Of a stretch of DNA of 64,000 nucleotides, positions 53,719 through 61,860 are shown piece after piece. How positions within the stretch are numbered: the first letter of the stretch is position 1; each line of letters starts with the position of its first letter. The notes beneath the pieces were generated by a model. That model did no database searches. It had not been told where the DNA came from and saw only the letters and a program-made list of their open reading frames with translations. The position numbers were made by a program, and so were the translations under genes. Source of the DNA: Gemmatimonadales bacterium (lineage in GTDB: Bacteria; Gemmatimonadota; Gemmatimonadetes; Gemmatimonadales; GWC2-71-9); contig DATAOI010000036.1 in NCBI GenBank assembly GCA_036265815.1, positions 37,543 through 101,542 on the forward strand, given 5' to 3'.

Positions 53719-55289
53719 GCCTCGCCCGCACCGCCGCTGTCTGCTTGCTGTTGCTCTGGAGCCGGCCCGGCCGGCTCCTCGCGCAAGTGGATACGACGGC
53801 CCAAACACCGCTCCAGTACGACATCACGCTGGTCCCCAGCGACACCAGCGCCCACTTGCTCGGCGAGGTGCAGACCGCCTGGCGGCTCCGCACCGTGAAT
53901 CCGGTCGAGCTCAGGCTGGACTCGACATTCCGGGTGATCCGCGTGCTGGTCGACGGCAAGCCCAACACCCGGCTCTCCCGCACCATGTACGCGCGCCAGG
54001 GCGGGGAAGTGGTGGTCCCGCACGAGAAGGCGCCGGGCGACACACTGAGCACCCGGGTCCGGTATCACGGCATCCCGCGAGGCGGATTCCGCGTCGGACC
54101 AAACCAGTATGGCGAGCGCACGCTGGCCGCTACGACCTCGAATGGAGCGGCTCGCCTATGGCTGCCGGTGCCCGGCGGCCCGCCAGCCAGAGTGGCGGTC
54201 TCCCTCAATGTCCAGGCCTCGGACAGCGAACGGGTCGCGGGCCCGGGCACGCTGGAGAGGATCGACACGCTCTCCTACGGGAGGAGCACCTGGCACTTCA
54301 GACTCGATGAGCCGGTGCCGCTCACCGGTATCGCGCTGGCGGCGGGTCGCTACGTGGTGACGTCGCTCGCCCGCGATGGTTGCCCCGGGAGATGTGTGCC
54401 GGTCACCGCATGGTCCTATCGGCAGGATGAGGAGTTTGCGGTGAAGGGGCCGTTCCGCCGGTCCGGCCAGATGGTGGACTACTTCGCGGGACTGGTGGGG
54501 ACGTTTCCGTATCCCGGGCTGGCGCACGTGGAGTCCACGCTGCCCGGCGTGACGGCGGGCGCTTCGGTGGCGCTCTACGACGAGGCCGCCTATCGCCGCC
54601 GCGCGCTGGACGAAACCACCGTGGCCCGCGCCACCGCGGGGCAGTGGTTCGGCAACGCGGTGGCGCCGGGAGATTCGGCGGCCCAGGTGCTCTCGGACGG
54701 TCTGGCGGAATATCTGGCCGCTCTCTGGCTGGGCCACGCCGATGGCGACTCGGCGTTCCGCGCGCGGATGCGGACCCTCGCGGACAGCGCTCGGCGCGCG
54801 GGACCGGACGGGGCTTCGGCTGGGTCCTCCAGCCGTGTCGAGGCTGCCCGAGGCGCTTGGATCGTGCACCAGCTCAGGGGATTGGTCGGCGATTCGGCGT
54901 TCTTCGGCGGGCTCGCGCAATACTACCGTGCTTATCGGGACAGCACGGTGGGCGCGTCGGAGCTCGAGCGGATCATGTCGGCCGCGGCGGGGAAGGACCT
55001 CGGCTGGTACTTCCAGCAGGCGCTCACCCGGCCGGGGTACCCGATCGTGGAGGTGCGCTGGCGGCAGCAAGGGCGCACACTGGCGCTCGAGCTGAGACAG
55101 ACTCAACCGCGGGCGTGGGGAGCGTTTCGGGTTCCCGGGTTGGGAGTGAGGGTGGATGGGAGGGTGGTGACCGTGGACCTGACCGGGCCGGTGACGCGGA
55201 CCGAGCTGAAGGACGTACGTGGGAAGGTGAAGCGGGTGGAGGTGGACGAGGTGGGATGGTGGCTGGTGGAGGAAAAGGTCGGGAGATGA
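53715..55289 (+). CDS. M1 aminopeptidase-like protein lacking the zinc site (pseudoenzyme)
   Basis: A 524-aa exported protein (LARTAAVCLLLLWSRPGRLLAQ). It has the M1 layout: an N-terminal saddle-like beta domain, then a thermolysin-like region containing GLVGTFPYPGLAHVES and VALYDEAAY. Where M1 enzymes read HEIAHQWFG, this one reads R305-A-T-A-G309-QWFGN. The third ligand position is D328 within VLSDGLAEYLAAL, instead of Glu. The QWFG and L(S)xGxAEY framework is kept, so all three zinc ligands are lost in an otherwise intact fold. It probably binds peptides without cutting them. Coupled to the DLH gene by GTGA. Confidence 0.8.
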   Translation: MSLARTAAVCLLLLWSRPGRLLAQVDTTAQTPLQYDITLVPSDTSAHLLGEVQTAWRLRTVNPVELRLDSTFRVIRVLVDGKPNTRLSRTMYARQGGEVVVPHEKAPGDTLSTRVRYHGIPRGGFRVGPNQYGERTLAATTSNGAARLWLPVPGGPPARVAVSLNVQASDSERVAGPGTLERIDTLSYGRSTWHFRLDEPVPLTGIALAAGRYVVTSLARDGCPGRCVPVTAWSYRQDEEFAVKGPFRRSGQMVDYFAGLVGTFPYPGLAHVESTLPGVTAGASVALYDEAAYRRRALDETTVARATAGQWFGNAVAPGDSAAQVLSDGLAEYLAALWLGHADGDSAFRARMRTLADSARRAGPDGASAGSSSRVEAARGAWIVHQLRGLVGDSAFFGGLAQYYRAYRDSTVGASELERIMSAAAGKDLGWYFQQALTRPGYPIVEVRWRQQGRTLALELRQTQPRAWGAFRVPGLGVRVDGRVVTVDLTGPVTRTELKDVRGKVKRVEVDEVGWWLVEEKVGR

Positions 55290-55319
55290 GCCGGCGGGGA
55301 TGACAGGGGCGCAGTCGGG

Positions 55320-56093
55320 ATGATATTCGTCAGGATACTGAGCGGCATCACGCTCGGCGCGCTGCTCGCCTGCGAGGGGACGCTGCCGCCGCTTCGGGGG
55401 CAGCTGGAAGTCGGACGCGATGCGTATGCGGTGTTCGTGGCGGGGAAGGGAATCGCCGGCGGCGATCTCTACGCGGTCCGGACCGAGGGTGGGAGCGCGA
55501 TACCGCTCACCTTCACCACCGTAGGCGAGATGCGCCCCGCGCTCTCGCCCGACGGTGGCGCGGTGGCGTTCGTCCGGGGCCAGTCGCTGCGCGATTCGAC
55601 GCCCGGAACCGTCTGGGTGATGAACCTGCTGACCGGTGCGGACCGCGAGCTCGCGCTGCCCAAGGGGGCGGGTCTGCCTACTCGGGTGGGCTGGTCACAC
55701 GACGGACGGTCGATCGTGGTGGCTGCCGCCGCGGGGCTCTACCGGTTCGACGCGCCGCCGGCCGCCCCCGATCCGCGTCTCATCCCGCCGGCGGAGCGCG
55801 CCGCCGCCGAATCGAGCCTCGCCGTCCTCCTGGGGGAGCCGGTCTTCACCCGCGTGGTGCCCTGCCAGGAGCCGGGCGCGCTCTGCGTGGCGGGCGACAC
55901 CGGCGCGCCCGGACTCCTCGCCCGGGGCGCGCGCGACGCGACCCGCTGGGGCCCCGACTCAGTGGCGTTCGTGACCGGCGGCGAGATCGAGATCCGCCCG
56001 CTCGGCCCCGGTCGAGCCCGGAGACTTCAGGTGAGCGGCGCGCCCGGACCGCTGCGGCAGATCACTGCCTTCACCGGGCGGCCGGCGCCGTAG
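55320..56093 (+). CDS. PD40/TolB-like lipoprotein
   Basis: A 257-aa lipoprotein (IFVRILSGITLGALLAC). Beta-propeller blades carry the PD40 signature: GDLYAVRTEGGSAIPLTF, MRPALSPDGGAVAFVRG, GTVWVMNLLTGADRELAL and RVGWSHDGRSIVVAAA. Such half-propellers bind proteins or peptides at the envelope. It has two Cys (VPCQEPGALCV) that may be paired. It is 30 nt downstream of the M1-like gene. Its 3' end overlaps the opposing TetR gene by 23 bp, so the stop region is shared coding sequence. Confidence 0.7.
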   Translation: MIFVRILSGITLGALLACEGTLPPLRGQLEVGRDAYAVFVAGKGIAGGDLYAVRTEGGSAIPLTFTTVGEMRPALSPDGGAVAFVRGQSLRDSTPGTVWVMNLLTGADRELALPKGAGLPTRVGWSHDGRSIVVAAAAGLYRFDAPPAAPDPRLIPPAERAAAESSLAVLLGEPVFTRVVPCQEPGALCVAGDTGAPGLLARGARDATRWGPDSVAFVTGGEIEIRPLGPGRARRLQVSGAPGPLRQITAFTGRPAP

Positions 56094-56688
56094 CGTCCCG
56101 GGCGGTGATCGCGTCCCACGCGGCGTCGAGCGTCATTGCCACGGAGGGGCTGTCGGGCGACCAGAGCCCCGAGCTCACCCGCTCGGCCGCGAACGCCACC
56201 AAGGCGAGCCACACATCGGTCCACAGCTCGGCCGGCCCGGGCCGCACCAGTCCCTCGGACTTTCCCCCCGCTACCACCTGCCGCAGGACGTCCTGAAACT
56301 GACGCTCCGCCTCCCGGCTGCCCTGGTCCAGGTGCTGCTCGTCCCGGCGTCGGAGCAGCATCCGGGTGAGGGCCGGGTCGTGCGCGGCGGCGTCCAGCAG
56401 CCGGCGGGCGATCTGCTGTAGCCGTTCGGGCGCCGCCGGCCGCCCGCCCTCGTCCTCCCGCACCAGGGAGATGCCCCAATGCTGGGCGTTCCGGAACACC
56501 TCGTTGAGCAGGTGCTCCTTGCCGCTGAAATGTCGGTAGATGGTGCCTTCGGCGACGCCGGCGCGGGCCGCGATGGCAGGAGTGGTGGTGGCCCGGAAGC
56601 CGACCGTGGTGTAGAGCTCGAGCGCCGCGCGCAGCAGTCGCTGGCGGGTCGCTTCGCCGTCGCGGCGAGCAGTCGTTGGAGGAGTCAT
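56071..56688 (-). CDS. TetR family transcriptional regulator
   Basis: A 205-aa dimeric repressor. The N-terminal HTH spans ~15-60: RQRLLRAALELYTTVGFRATTT, then PAIAARAGVAEGTIYRHFSGKEHLL. The rest is the helical ligand-binding domain, variable as usual. No Shine-Dalgarno is evident before the ATG. The 6-4-6 inverted repeat at 56714-56729 lies 26-41 nt upstream and also faces the lysine-dehydrogenase-like gene, so autoregulation and control of that divergent gene are likely (inference). Confidence 0.88.
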   Translation of the reverse strand: MTPPTTARRDGEATRQRLLRAALELYTTVGFRATTTPAIAARAGVAEGTIYRHFSGKEHLLNEVFRNAQHWGISLVREDEGGRPAAPERLQQIARRLLDAAAHDPALTRMLLRRRDEQHLDQGSREAERQFQDVLRQVVAGGKSEGLVRPGPAELWTDVWLALVAFAAERVSSGLWSPDSPSVAMTLDAAWDAITARDATAPAAR

Positions 56689-56713
56689 GACTCGAATACA
56701 AGAAGAGGGACCG

Positions 56714-56729
56714 CCGCAACATCTTGCGG
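56714..56729. promoter_or_regulatory. Candidate TetR operator (6-4-6 inverted repeat)
   Basis: CCGCAA at 56714-56719 and TTGCGG at 56724-56729 are perfect inverted arms around CATC. The site lies in the 119-bp spacer between the TetR gene and the divergent gene starting at 56808. The plus-strand -10-like TATGTT lies at 56763-56768. Confidence 0.5.
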
Positions 56730-56807
56730 ATGCACGGCTTGAAGCAACCCGGCCGACCCGGCTATGTTCCGGGGCTTTTTACCGGTCACTTTGCCTCGGG
56801 GTCGTCG

Positions 56808-57950
56808 ATGAAAATGCTGGTCCTGGGTGCTGGGCTTCAGGGGTGCGCATGCGCGTACGATCTCCTGCAGAATCCCGCGGTGAGCCAGGTCACCCTGGCC
56901 GACCTGCGTCTCGAAAACCTGCCCGGCTTCCTGGCGGGCGATTGGGGCGGCCGGCTCCGCACCGTTCGTCTCGACGTGACCGATCCGGTAGCCGTAAGCG
57001 AGACCCTTCGCGGTCAGGTCGCCGTGATGAGCGCCATCCCATATTACTATAACGCTTCAATGGCCAAAGCAGCGGTGGAGGCCGGGTGTCACTTCTCCGA
57101 TCTTGGCGGCAACACCGAGATCGTATTCGAGCAACGGAAGCTGCACCCCGAGGCGTTGGCCAAGGGGATCTCGGTGATTCCCGACTGCGGCCTCGCCCCC
57201 GGCATGGTGAACATCCTGGCGGCCGAAGGCATCCGGCGGCTGGAGCGGGCGGAGCAGGTCAAGGTCTACGTGGGCGGCCTGCCGCAGGAGCCGGAGCCGC
57301 CGCTCAACTATCAGATCGTCTATTCGCTGGAGGGCGCGCTCGACTACTACACCACTCCCTCCTGGGTGCTCCGGGCCGGGAAGCCGATCCAGGTCGATGC
57401 CCTGAGCGAGCTCGAGGTGGTCGAGTTCCCCACTCCCGTCGGTACGCTGGAGGCGTTCCACACTGGCGGGGGCATCAGCACGCTTCCCTTCGCCTACCAG
57501 GGGAAGATCGACGTCATGGAGTACAAGACGCTGCGCTACCCCGGCCACGTCGCCATCATGCGCCCCATCCGCGAGCTTGGCCTGCTGGACAGCACGCCGC
57601 TCGAGGTGAAGGGCAAGACGGTGGTGCCGCGGGACGTCTTCATCGCGTCGGTGCAGCCCAAGCTGCACAAGCCACGGGGGCGCGACCTGGTGGCCCTTCA
57701 GGTCCAGGTGACCGGCCAGAAGGAGGGGCGGGCCCGCCGGGTCAGCTTCCGGCTGATCGACTACTACGACGCGGAGCACGGCATCAGTGCGATGATGCGG
57801 ACCACCGGGTATTCCCTCTCGATCACGGGACAGATGCAGGCCGACGGAAGGATCGCCCTCAAGGGGGTCCACACTCCCGACGAGTCGGTGCCGTTCGCCG
57901 AGTACGTGGCGGAGCTGGCCCGGCGCGGCATCGAGATCCAGGAACTTTGA
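56808..57950 (+). CDS. Saccharopine/lysine dehydrogenase family protein
   Basis: A 380-aa cytoplasmic NAD(P)-dependent enzyme. The N-terminal Rossmann motif is MKMLVLGAGLQGCACAYDL. Then VTLADLRLENLPG and VMSAIPYYYNASMAKAAVEAG, the core CHFSDLGGN, IPDCGLAPGMVNILAA, VYVGGLPQEPEPPLNYQIVYS, LEAFHTGGGISTLPF and EYKTLRYPGH. This order closely matches L-lysine 6-dehydrogenase (which makes allysine from lysine) as I remember the Geobacillus enzyme. A saccharopine-splitting role is the alternative. GGGG lies 7 nt before the ATG at 56808. The adjacent TetR and operator suggest inducible lysine catabolism. Confidence 0.8.
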   Translation: MKMLVLGAGLQGCACAYDLLQNPAVSQVTLADLRLENLPGFLAGDWGGRLRTVRLDVTDPVAVSETLRGQVAVMSAIPYYYNASMAKAAVEAGCHFSDLGGNTEIVFEQRKLHPEALAKGISVIPDCGLAPGMVNILAAEGIRRLERAEQVKVYVGGLPQEPEPPLNYQIVYSLEGALDYYTTPSWVLRAGKPIQVDALSELEVVEFPTPVGTLEAFHTGGGISTLPFAYQGKIDVMEYKTLRYPGHVAIMRPIRELGLLDSTPLEVKGKTVVPRDVFIASVQPKLHKPRGRDLVALQVQVTGQKEGRARRVSFRLIDYYDAEHGISAMMRTTGYSLSITGQMQADGRIALKGVHTPDESVPFAEYVAELARRGIEIQEL

Positions 57951-57975
57951 TCCCGTCGAGTGGGTTCCGCGCGGT

Positions 57976-58509
57976 ATGATCGACTTCACGACTCTGTGGG
58001 ACAACGGGTACACCTTCGAAGGCTTCCTCGCGGTGAGCACCAAGCACCGGGGGCTCTGGGAAGGGATATACCGTGTCGCCCACATTCCCGACTGGGCCCC
58101 GGCGGCGGTTCCCGCCGGCGTTCACCGCAAGCTGCTGGTCATCGCCGAAGACTGGTGCGGCGACGCCTCGAACACCGTTCCGATTCTTGCCAAGCTGGTC
58201 GACATCACCCCGGGGCTGGAGCTGCGGATCGTCCGCCGGGATGAGCACCCCGACCTGATGGACCAGTACCTCACCAATGGCGCGCGCTCGATTCCCATCG
58301 TGATCGCGCTGGACGCCGAGTTGCGGGAGATCGGCCACTGGGGCCCGCGGCCCGCGGTGCTGCAGTCGTGGGTGATGGCCAACCGTCTCACCACGCCCAA
58401 AACCGAGCTCTACCCGCTGGTGCGGAAATGGTATGCCCGCGACCACGGCGAGGCCACCCTACGCGAAGTGCTGGAGACGGCGGGATTGCCGGTGTCGAAA
58501 GTGGCCTGA
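57976..58509 (+). CDS. Thioredoxin-like protein with a single active-site Cys
   Basis: A 177-aa cytoplasmic protein of the Thioredoxin_9-type family. The redox loop reads LVIAEDWCGDASNTVPIL, so the second Cys of a CxxC is Ala, which is common in this group and gives a monothiol. The cis-Pro is in ARSIPIVIALD, and HWGPRPAVLQSWV follows. It starts 25 nt after the lysine-dehydrogenase-like gene and is probably in one operon with it. Its stop abuts the opposing BamA-like gene's stop at TGATCA. Confidence 0.8.
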   Translation: MIDFTTLWDNGYTFEGFLAVSTKHRGLWEGIYRVAHIPDWAPAAVPAGVHRKLLVIAEDWCGDASNTVPILAKLVDITPGLELRIVRRDEHPDLMDQYLTNGARSIPIVIALDAELREIGHWGPRPAVLQSWVMANRLTTPKTELYPLVRKWYARDHGEATLREVLETAGLPVSKVA

Positions 58510-59781
58510 TCAGAAGGCCCAGCCGTTCCCTACCGAGAAGTTGAACCCGTCGGGTCCGCCCGCAAAGTTGAAGGTAAAGATGGTCGATCGGAGGATCCGG
58601 AGCGCGAAGCCTCCTCCGCCGCCGACCTTCATGTGCTCGGTCGTGAGACTGAACGACTCCTGCTCGAACACCCGTCCCGCATCCACGAACCCCAGCAGCG
58701 TCACGGCGCCCAGGTCGCCGAACGGCAGGAGGTCGTGTCGGACCTCGAGATTCGCGAACAAGGTGCCCTTGCCGCTCAGCCGTCCGGTGTCGAGCGACCG
58801 GTGGGAGTACTCCCCGCCCAGCACCGGGATCGGGTTCTCCCAGCCGGGGAGGGTGAAACGCGCGTTGAGGGTGGGATGGCCCCCCATGCCCGACCCCGCC
58901 AGCCGGAGTGCGACCACGGTTCCCTCCCGGACCTGGAGATAGCCGCGCAGGATGGCGTATTGGCGGGTGTAACCGTCGTTCCCGGTGCCAGCCTGCGTGC
59001 CCGCTTCGAGCAGCAGTCCCTGGTGGGTGTTGTACTCGTTGTCACGGGTGTCGTAGATCAGGGCGAGGCGGCTGGCCAGGTCATTCTGCTCCAGCTCCTG
59101 CGAGGGGACCTCCAGGGCAAAGGCGGATGGCCCGGGCAGCGAGGTGAACCGCACCTGCTCGGCGTTGGCCTGGAGCGCTACCTGGAGCGGTCCGCGAATC
59201 CGGCGGGTCACCTCCACGACGCCGCGGTACCGGGTGCGGCGCATCCGGTAGAAGAACGGCTGGGCATCGTTCACCGCGGCCTTGTCGTAGACGGTTTCGT
59301 TGCCCAGGCCGAAGAAGCCGTAGCGGACCAGCCGGTCGGCGCCGGCCAGGGCGAACAGCCGCCACCCATCCCACAGCAAAGGCGCCCGGAACTGGGCCGT
59401 CACGCCGCGACTCCCTCGGGTCGTGATCCCGGCGTCGAAACTCAAGGCTGCCGTCGTCGTCACCCGGGCCTCGTAGTCGGCCGGCTGCCAGTAGCGAACC
59501 CGACCCACCAGCGCCGGCCCGTCGTTGGCGGCGCCGGTGAGATAGGGGAAGTAACTCGTCCGCCAGGGGGCGCCGGGCTCTTTTTCGCCGGCCGCCGGCG
59601 CGGCAGTGTCAGGCTTGGCGGGAACCGCGGTGGCAGTATCTGCCGTGATAGTATCCGCGGTAGCACTGTCCACTGCGGTGGTGTCCGCCGTGGTGGTGTC
59701 CGCTGTGGTGCTGTCGGTGACCTGCGCTGCGGCCCCAGGTGCCGAGACCAGCAACAGGAGCAGGAAGCGAAGGGCCCGCAT
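58510..59781 (-). CDS. BamA/Omp85-superfamily surface-antigen-like barrel
   Basis: A 423-aa outer-membrane protein (signal RALRFLLLLLVSAPGAAAQ). A Thr/Asp repeat (DSTTADTTTADTTAVDSATADT-like, residues ~22-55) precedes a 12- to 16-stranded barrel of the Omp85/bacterial surface antigen family. Strands include ALIYDTRDNEYNTHQGLLLEAG, the conserved RGYL, VLGGEYSHRSLDTGRLSG, LFANLEVRHDLLPFG and the C-terminal FNFSVGNGWAF with a terminal aromatic. No POTRA domain is visible. It may be a small translocator or channel. Confidence 0.8.
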   Translation of the reverse strand: MRALRFLLLLLVSAPGAAAQVTDSTTADTTTADTTAVDSATADTITADTATAVPAKPDTAAPAAGEKEPGAPWRTSYFPYLTGAANDGPALVGRVRYWQPADYEARVTTTAALSFDAGITTRGSRGVTAQFRAPLLWDGWRLFALAGADRLVRYGFFGLGNETVYDKAAVNDAQPFFYRMRRTRYRGVVEVTRRIRGPLQVALQANAEQVRFTSLPGPSAFALEVPSQELEQNDLASRLALIYDTRDNEYNTHQGLLLEAGTQAGTGNDGYTRQYAILRGYLQVREGTVVALRLAGSGMGGHPTLNARFTLPGWENPIPVLGGEYSHRSLDTGRLSGKGTLFANLEVRHDLLPFGDLGAVTLLGFVDAGRVFEQESFSLTTEHMKVGGGGGFALRILRSTIFTFNFAGGPDGFNFSVGNGWAF

Positions 59782-59980
59782 CAGGTGAGCTTCTCCACGG
59801 GGGAAGCGCGAGAAGTGCGGCGGGACGGGCGATCCTGCATCTGGCGCCTCCGCTCCGAGGGAGATTCCGGCAGAGATGCTGAAAGGCTGCCGGGATTTAG
59901 GGCGACCTGCGTCGGATGTCAACCGCGAACGGACTGCCCAGGCGTGTGATGCACCGCACAGCGGCGGCCCCTGTCCCGCC

Positions 59981-59995
59981 TATCTTGCGCAGATA
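59981..59995. promoter_or_regulatory. TATCT-N5-AGATA palindromic promoter-like element
   Basis: TATCT at 59981 and AGATA at 59991 form an inverted repeat around TGCGC. In the plus direction TATCTT (59981-59986) is a usable -10 element. The same palindrome reads TATCTG on the minus strand, so it could serve both directions in this 490-bp divergent gap. Confidence 0.35.
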
Positions 59996-60166
59996 GTGTG
60001 AGTATGGTGGGACGGCACTGCGAGACGTCCGAACCAAGCCCTGAGTCCCCTGCTCTGCGGCCGGATGCGCCGTTCAGCCCTCTACCCCCACTGTTGATCC
60101 CCTCAGACACCCTTCTTCATATATCTCGCGGGAACGGGCGGCAACGCCCGTTCCACCCACCTTTTT
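59996..60166 (+). ncRNA. Candidate structured small RNA or leader
   Basis: The longest stretch without a credible gene in the window (59782-60272). After the -10-like TATCTT, the RNA beginning near 59996 could fold into an end-closing stem: GTGTGAG near 59997 against CTCAGACAC near 60104, and GTGGG against CCCAC. A local GGACG/CGTCC hairpin follows, and the RNA then runs to the strong hairpin at 60131-60154 and T5 at 60162. It could be a free small RNA or the 5' leader of the gene at 60273. An ORF across it has no ribosome site and an atypical composition. I see no match to 6S, SRP or tmRNA. Confidence 0.3.
60131..60166 (+). terminator. Ten-bp GCAA-loop hairpin with a downstream T tract
   Basis: GGAACGGGCG (60131-60140) and CGCCCGTTCC (60145-60154) are perfect complements closed by a GCAA tetraloop. 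TTTTT follows at 60162-60166, after seven unpaired bases. It has the best intrinsic-terminator shape in the window, though the T tract is displaced from the stem. Confidence 0.5.
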
Positions 60167-60272
60167 GTGCCGATCGTGTGAGCCGGCCCACGGTATGCCC
60201 GTTGCCCCATCGGGATTTTGAGTCGAGCTCGGCAGTTGAGTCAGAGCCTCGAACCTCAGCAGGAGACGGATC

Positions 60273-60596
60273 ATGCCGCGCGGCGACAAGTCGGCCTATA
60301 CCGACAAACAGAAACGGGAAGCCGAACACATCGAAGAAGGGTACGAGAGCCGGGGCGTTCCCCGGAGGGAAGCGGCACGCCGCGCCTGGGCCACGGTAAA
60401 CAAGGAGACGGGTGGCGGGAAGAAGAGTGGCTCGGGGCGCGGAAAGCCGGTCAAAAAGGGTCCAGCCAGGAAGGGCGGCCGCCTGGGTGGCCGGGCATCG
60501 GCCTCTCGGCCGAAGTCAGCTCGCTCGGCGTCGGCCCGGAAGGCCGCGGCCACACGGAAGCGGCGGAAAACCGGCCGAAGCCGTTCGAGCCGCTGA
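60273..60596 (+). CDS. Small basic protein, plasmid-stabilisation-like N-domain with histone H1-like tail
   Basis: A 107-aa protein. Residues 1-52 match a widespread short domain often labelled plasmid stabilisation protein: MPRGDKSAYTDKQKREAEHI, EEGYESRGVPRREAARRAWA, TVNKETGGGKKSGSG. The remainder is Lys/Arg/Ser/Ala repeats (RSASARKAAATRKRRKTGRS), like the tail of bacterial histone H1 proteins, and would bind nucleic acid. The N-domain function is unknown; it is often found with stress genes. AGGAGA is 7 nt before the ATG. Confidence 0.75.
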   Translation: MPRGDKSAYTDKQKREAEHIEEGYESRGVPRREAARRAWATVNKETGGGKKSGSGRGKPVKKGPARKGGRLGGRASASRPKSARSASARKAAATRKRRKTGRSRSSR

Positions 60597-60835
60597 TCCC
60601 TGCCGGCCAGCTATCGGGTGTGATCGGGCTCACCCCGAGGGTCGTTTTTCGCCCATCGGTCACTCTGTCCGGGAAAGCCTGCGCGGCTTACGGAGGTGAA
60701 CCCCATCACGTCCTGACCCCTCATGCGCTTCACAGCCACCACCCACTGGCCGGTCCTATGGTGAGGGGCCGGGTGAGCGCCCGGTCCCGACACTGGGCGT
60801 GTGCCCGACCGGGTTCCGACAGCACTGGAGCGCGT

Positions 60836-61456
60836 ATGTCGATTCTGCAGCTCTCACGCAAGGCGTCGGTCTTCGCGGCCGTCGCCATTCTGGCCGCCAT
60901 GTTTCAGAAGCCGGCGGCCGCCCAGAGCGGCGTGAACCTCGTCCCCTGGGCAGGAGTCTACGTTCCGACCCGAAACTCCATCTCTCGACTGGGTGCCGAC
61001 ATCTTCCAGCGCGACGTCAGCGTCATCGGCGGTGCGCGTCTGACCTTCTGGGGTACGAGTGCCCTGGGGTTCGAGGCCACGGGTGGATACGCCCCGGCCA
61101 AGTTCTCCGGCGAGACCATCAACGAAGGCAACAGCAACCTGCTGGTCGCCAACGCCCGGCTCCTCCTGGCGTTGAGCCCGGTGACCAATCGGGTCGGCTT
61201 CTACATCGGTGCGGGTCCGGCCCTGCTCACCCGTGGGCGCAACACCTTCGACGACGACAAGAGCCACACCGATTTCGGCGGAACCGCCGGTGTGGGGTTT
61301 CGCTTCGCGCTGGGTGAGAGTGGGAATTCAGCAGTGCGGCTGGACTTCGAGGATTACCTCTACAACGGTGACTTCGGAGGTGGCGACAAGTTCCAGAACG
61401 ATCTCGTCGGGTCGCTGGGACTCTCGATCGGGCTCGGTGGCTCAGCCAAACAGTAG
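60836..61456 (+). CDS. Small outer-membrane beta-barrel protein
   Basis: A 206-aa exported protein (VFAAVAILAAMFQKPAAAQ). Eight alternating amphipathic strands fit an OmpX/OmpW-like barrel: VNLVPWAGVYVPT, DVSVIGGARLTFWG, ALGFEATGGYAPA, NLLVANARLLLAL, RVGFYIGAGPALL, FGGTAGVGFRFAL, AVRLDFEDYLYNG and DLVGSLGLSIGLG. GGAG lies 7 nt before the ATG at 60836, and TATGGT at 60757 is a candidate -10. The 239-bp upstream gap holds no other gene I can support. It ends before a strong hairpin shared with the opposing gene. Confidence 0.75.
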   Translation: MSILQLSRKASVFAAVAILAAMFQKPAAAQSGVNLVPWAGVYVPTRNSISRLGADIFQRDVSVIGGARLTFWGTSALGFEATGGYAPAKFSGETINEGNSNLLVANARLLLALSPVTNRVGFYIGAGPALLTRGRNTFDDDKSHTDFGGTAGVGFRFALGESGNSAVRLDFEDYLYNGDFGGGDKFQNDLVGSLGLSIGLGGSAKQ

Positions 61457-61466
61457 CGGAGTCTGA

Positions 61467-61506
61467 GGGGTGCCTGGGCGTCCAAGTGGAGGCCCAGGCA
61501 AACCCC
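61467..61506. terminator. Bidirectional hairpin between convergent genes
   Basis: TGCCTGGGC (61471-61479) pairs perfectly with GCCCAGGCA (61492-61500), with flanking GGGG and CCCC able to extend the stem. It lies between the barrel stop (61456) and the opposing stop at 61510. It is long enough to terminate in both directions, but lacks a T tract. Confidence 0.55.
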
Positions 61507-61509
61507 GGC

Positions 61510-61860
61510 TCAGAGCTTGAGATTCACATCGATGTCGATCATGACCGCCGGCGGCACGTCTTCGAAGACGACCCGCCGGTCCACCGTCCGGATGACCATC
61601 TTCTCCAGCGGGCCCTTCCCCTTGCCCCGGCCGTGATTGCCGGCCCGGTAGTAGACCACCTGGGTGGCGCCGACCCGCTCGATGCGGACGACGTTGAAGC
61701 CCTGGCGGACCAGCACGGTACGGGTGACGTTCACCGCACGGTCGGAGGTGACGGCGTAGTGCTTGTCTTTCCCTTTCCCCTGCGCGTTTGCAGGCGCAGC
61801 GGAGAGGACCAGGGCGCCGAGCACGAGTGCCAGGCCGGCGGCGAAGCGGCGGGGATGCAT
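61510..61860 (-). CDS. Small exported basic beta-rich protein
   Basis: A 116-aa exported protein (FAAGLALVLGALVLSAAPANA). The mature part is short and basic (QGKGKDKHYAVTSD), then strands RTVLVRQGFNVVRIERVG, QVVYYRAGNHGRGKGK and MIDIDVNLKL. It looks like a small beta-sheet envelope protein; the family is not recognised. AGGAGG lies 4 nt before the ATG at 61860. Monocistronic. Confidence 0.6.
   Translation of the reverse strand: MHPRRFAAGLALVLGALVLSAAPANAQGKGKDKHYAVTSDRAVNVTRTVLVRQGFNVVRIERVGATQVVYYRAGNHGRGKGKGPLEKMVIRTVDRRVVFEDVPPAVMIDIDVNLKL

Noticed and set aside
59998..60399. 133-aa plus-strand ORF over the small-RNA region
   Set aside because: No ribosome site, Pro/Ser/Arg-rich shadow composition, and it runs through the terminator hairpin and into the next gene in another frame.
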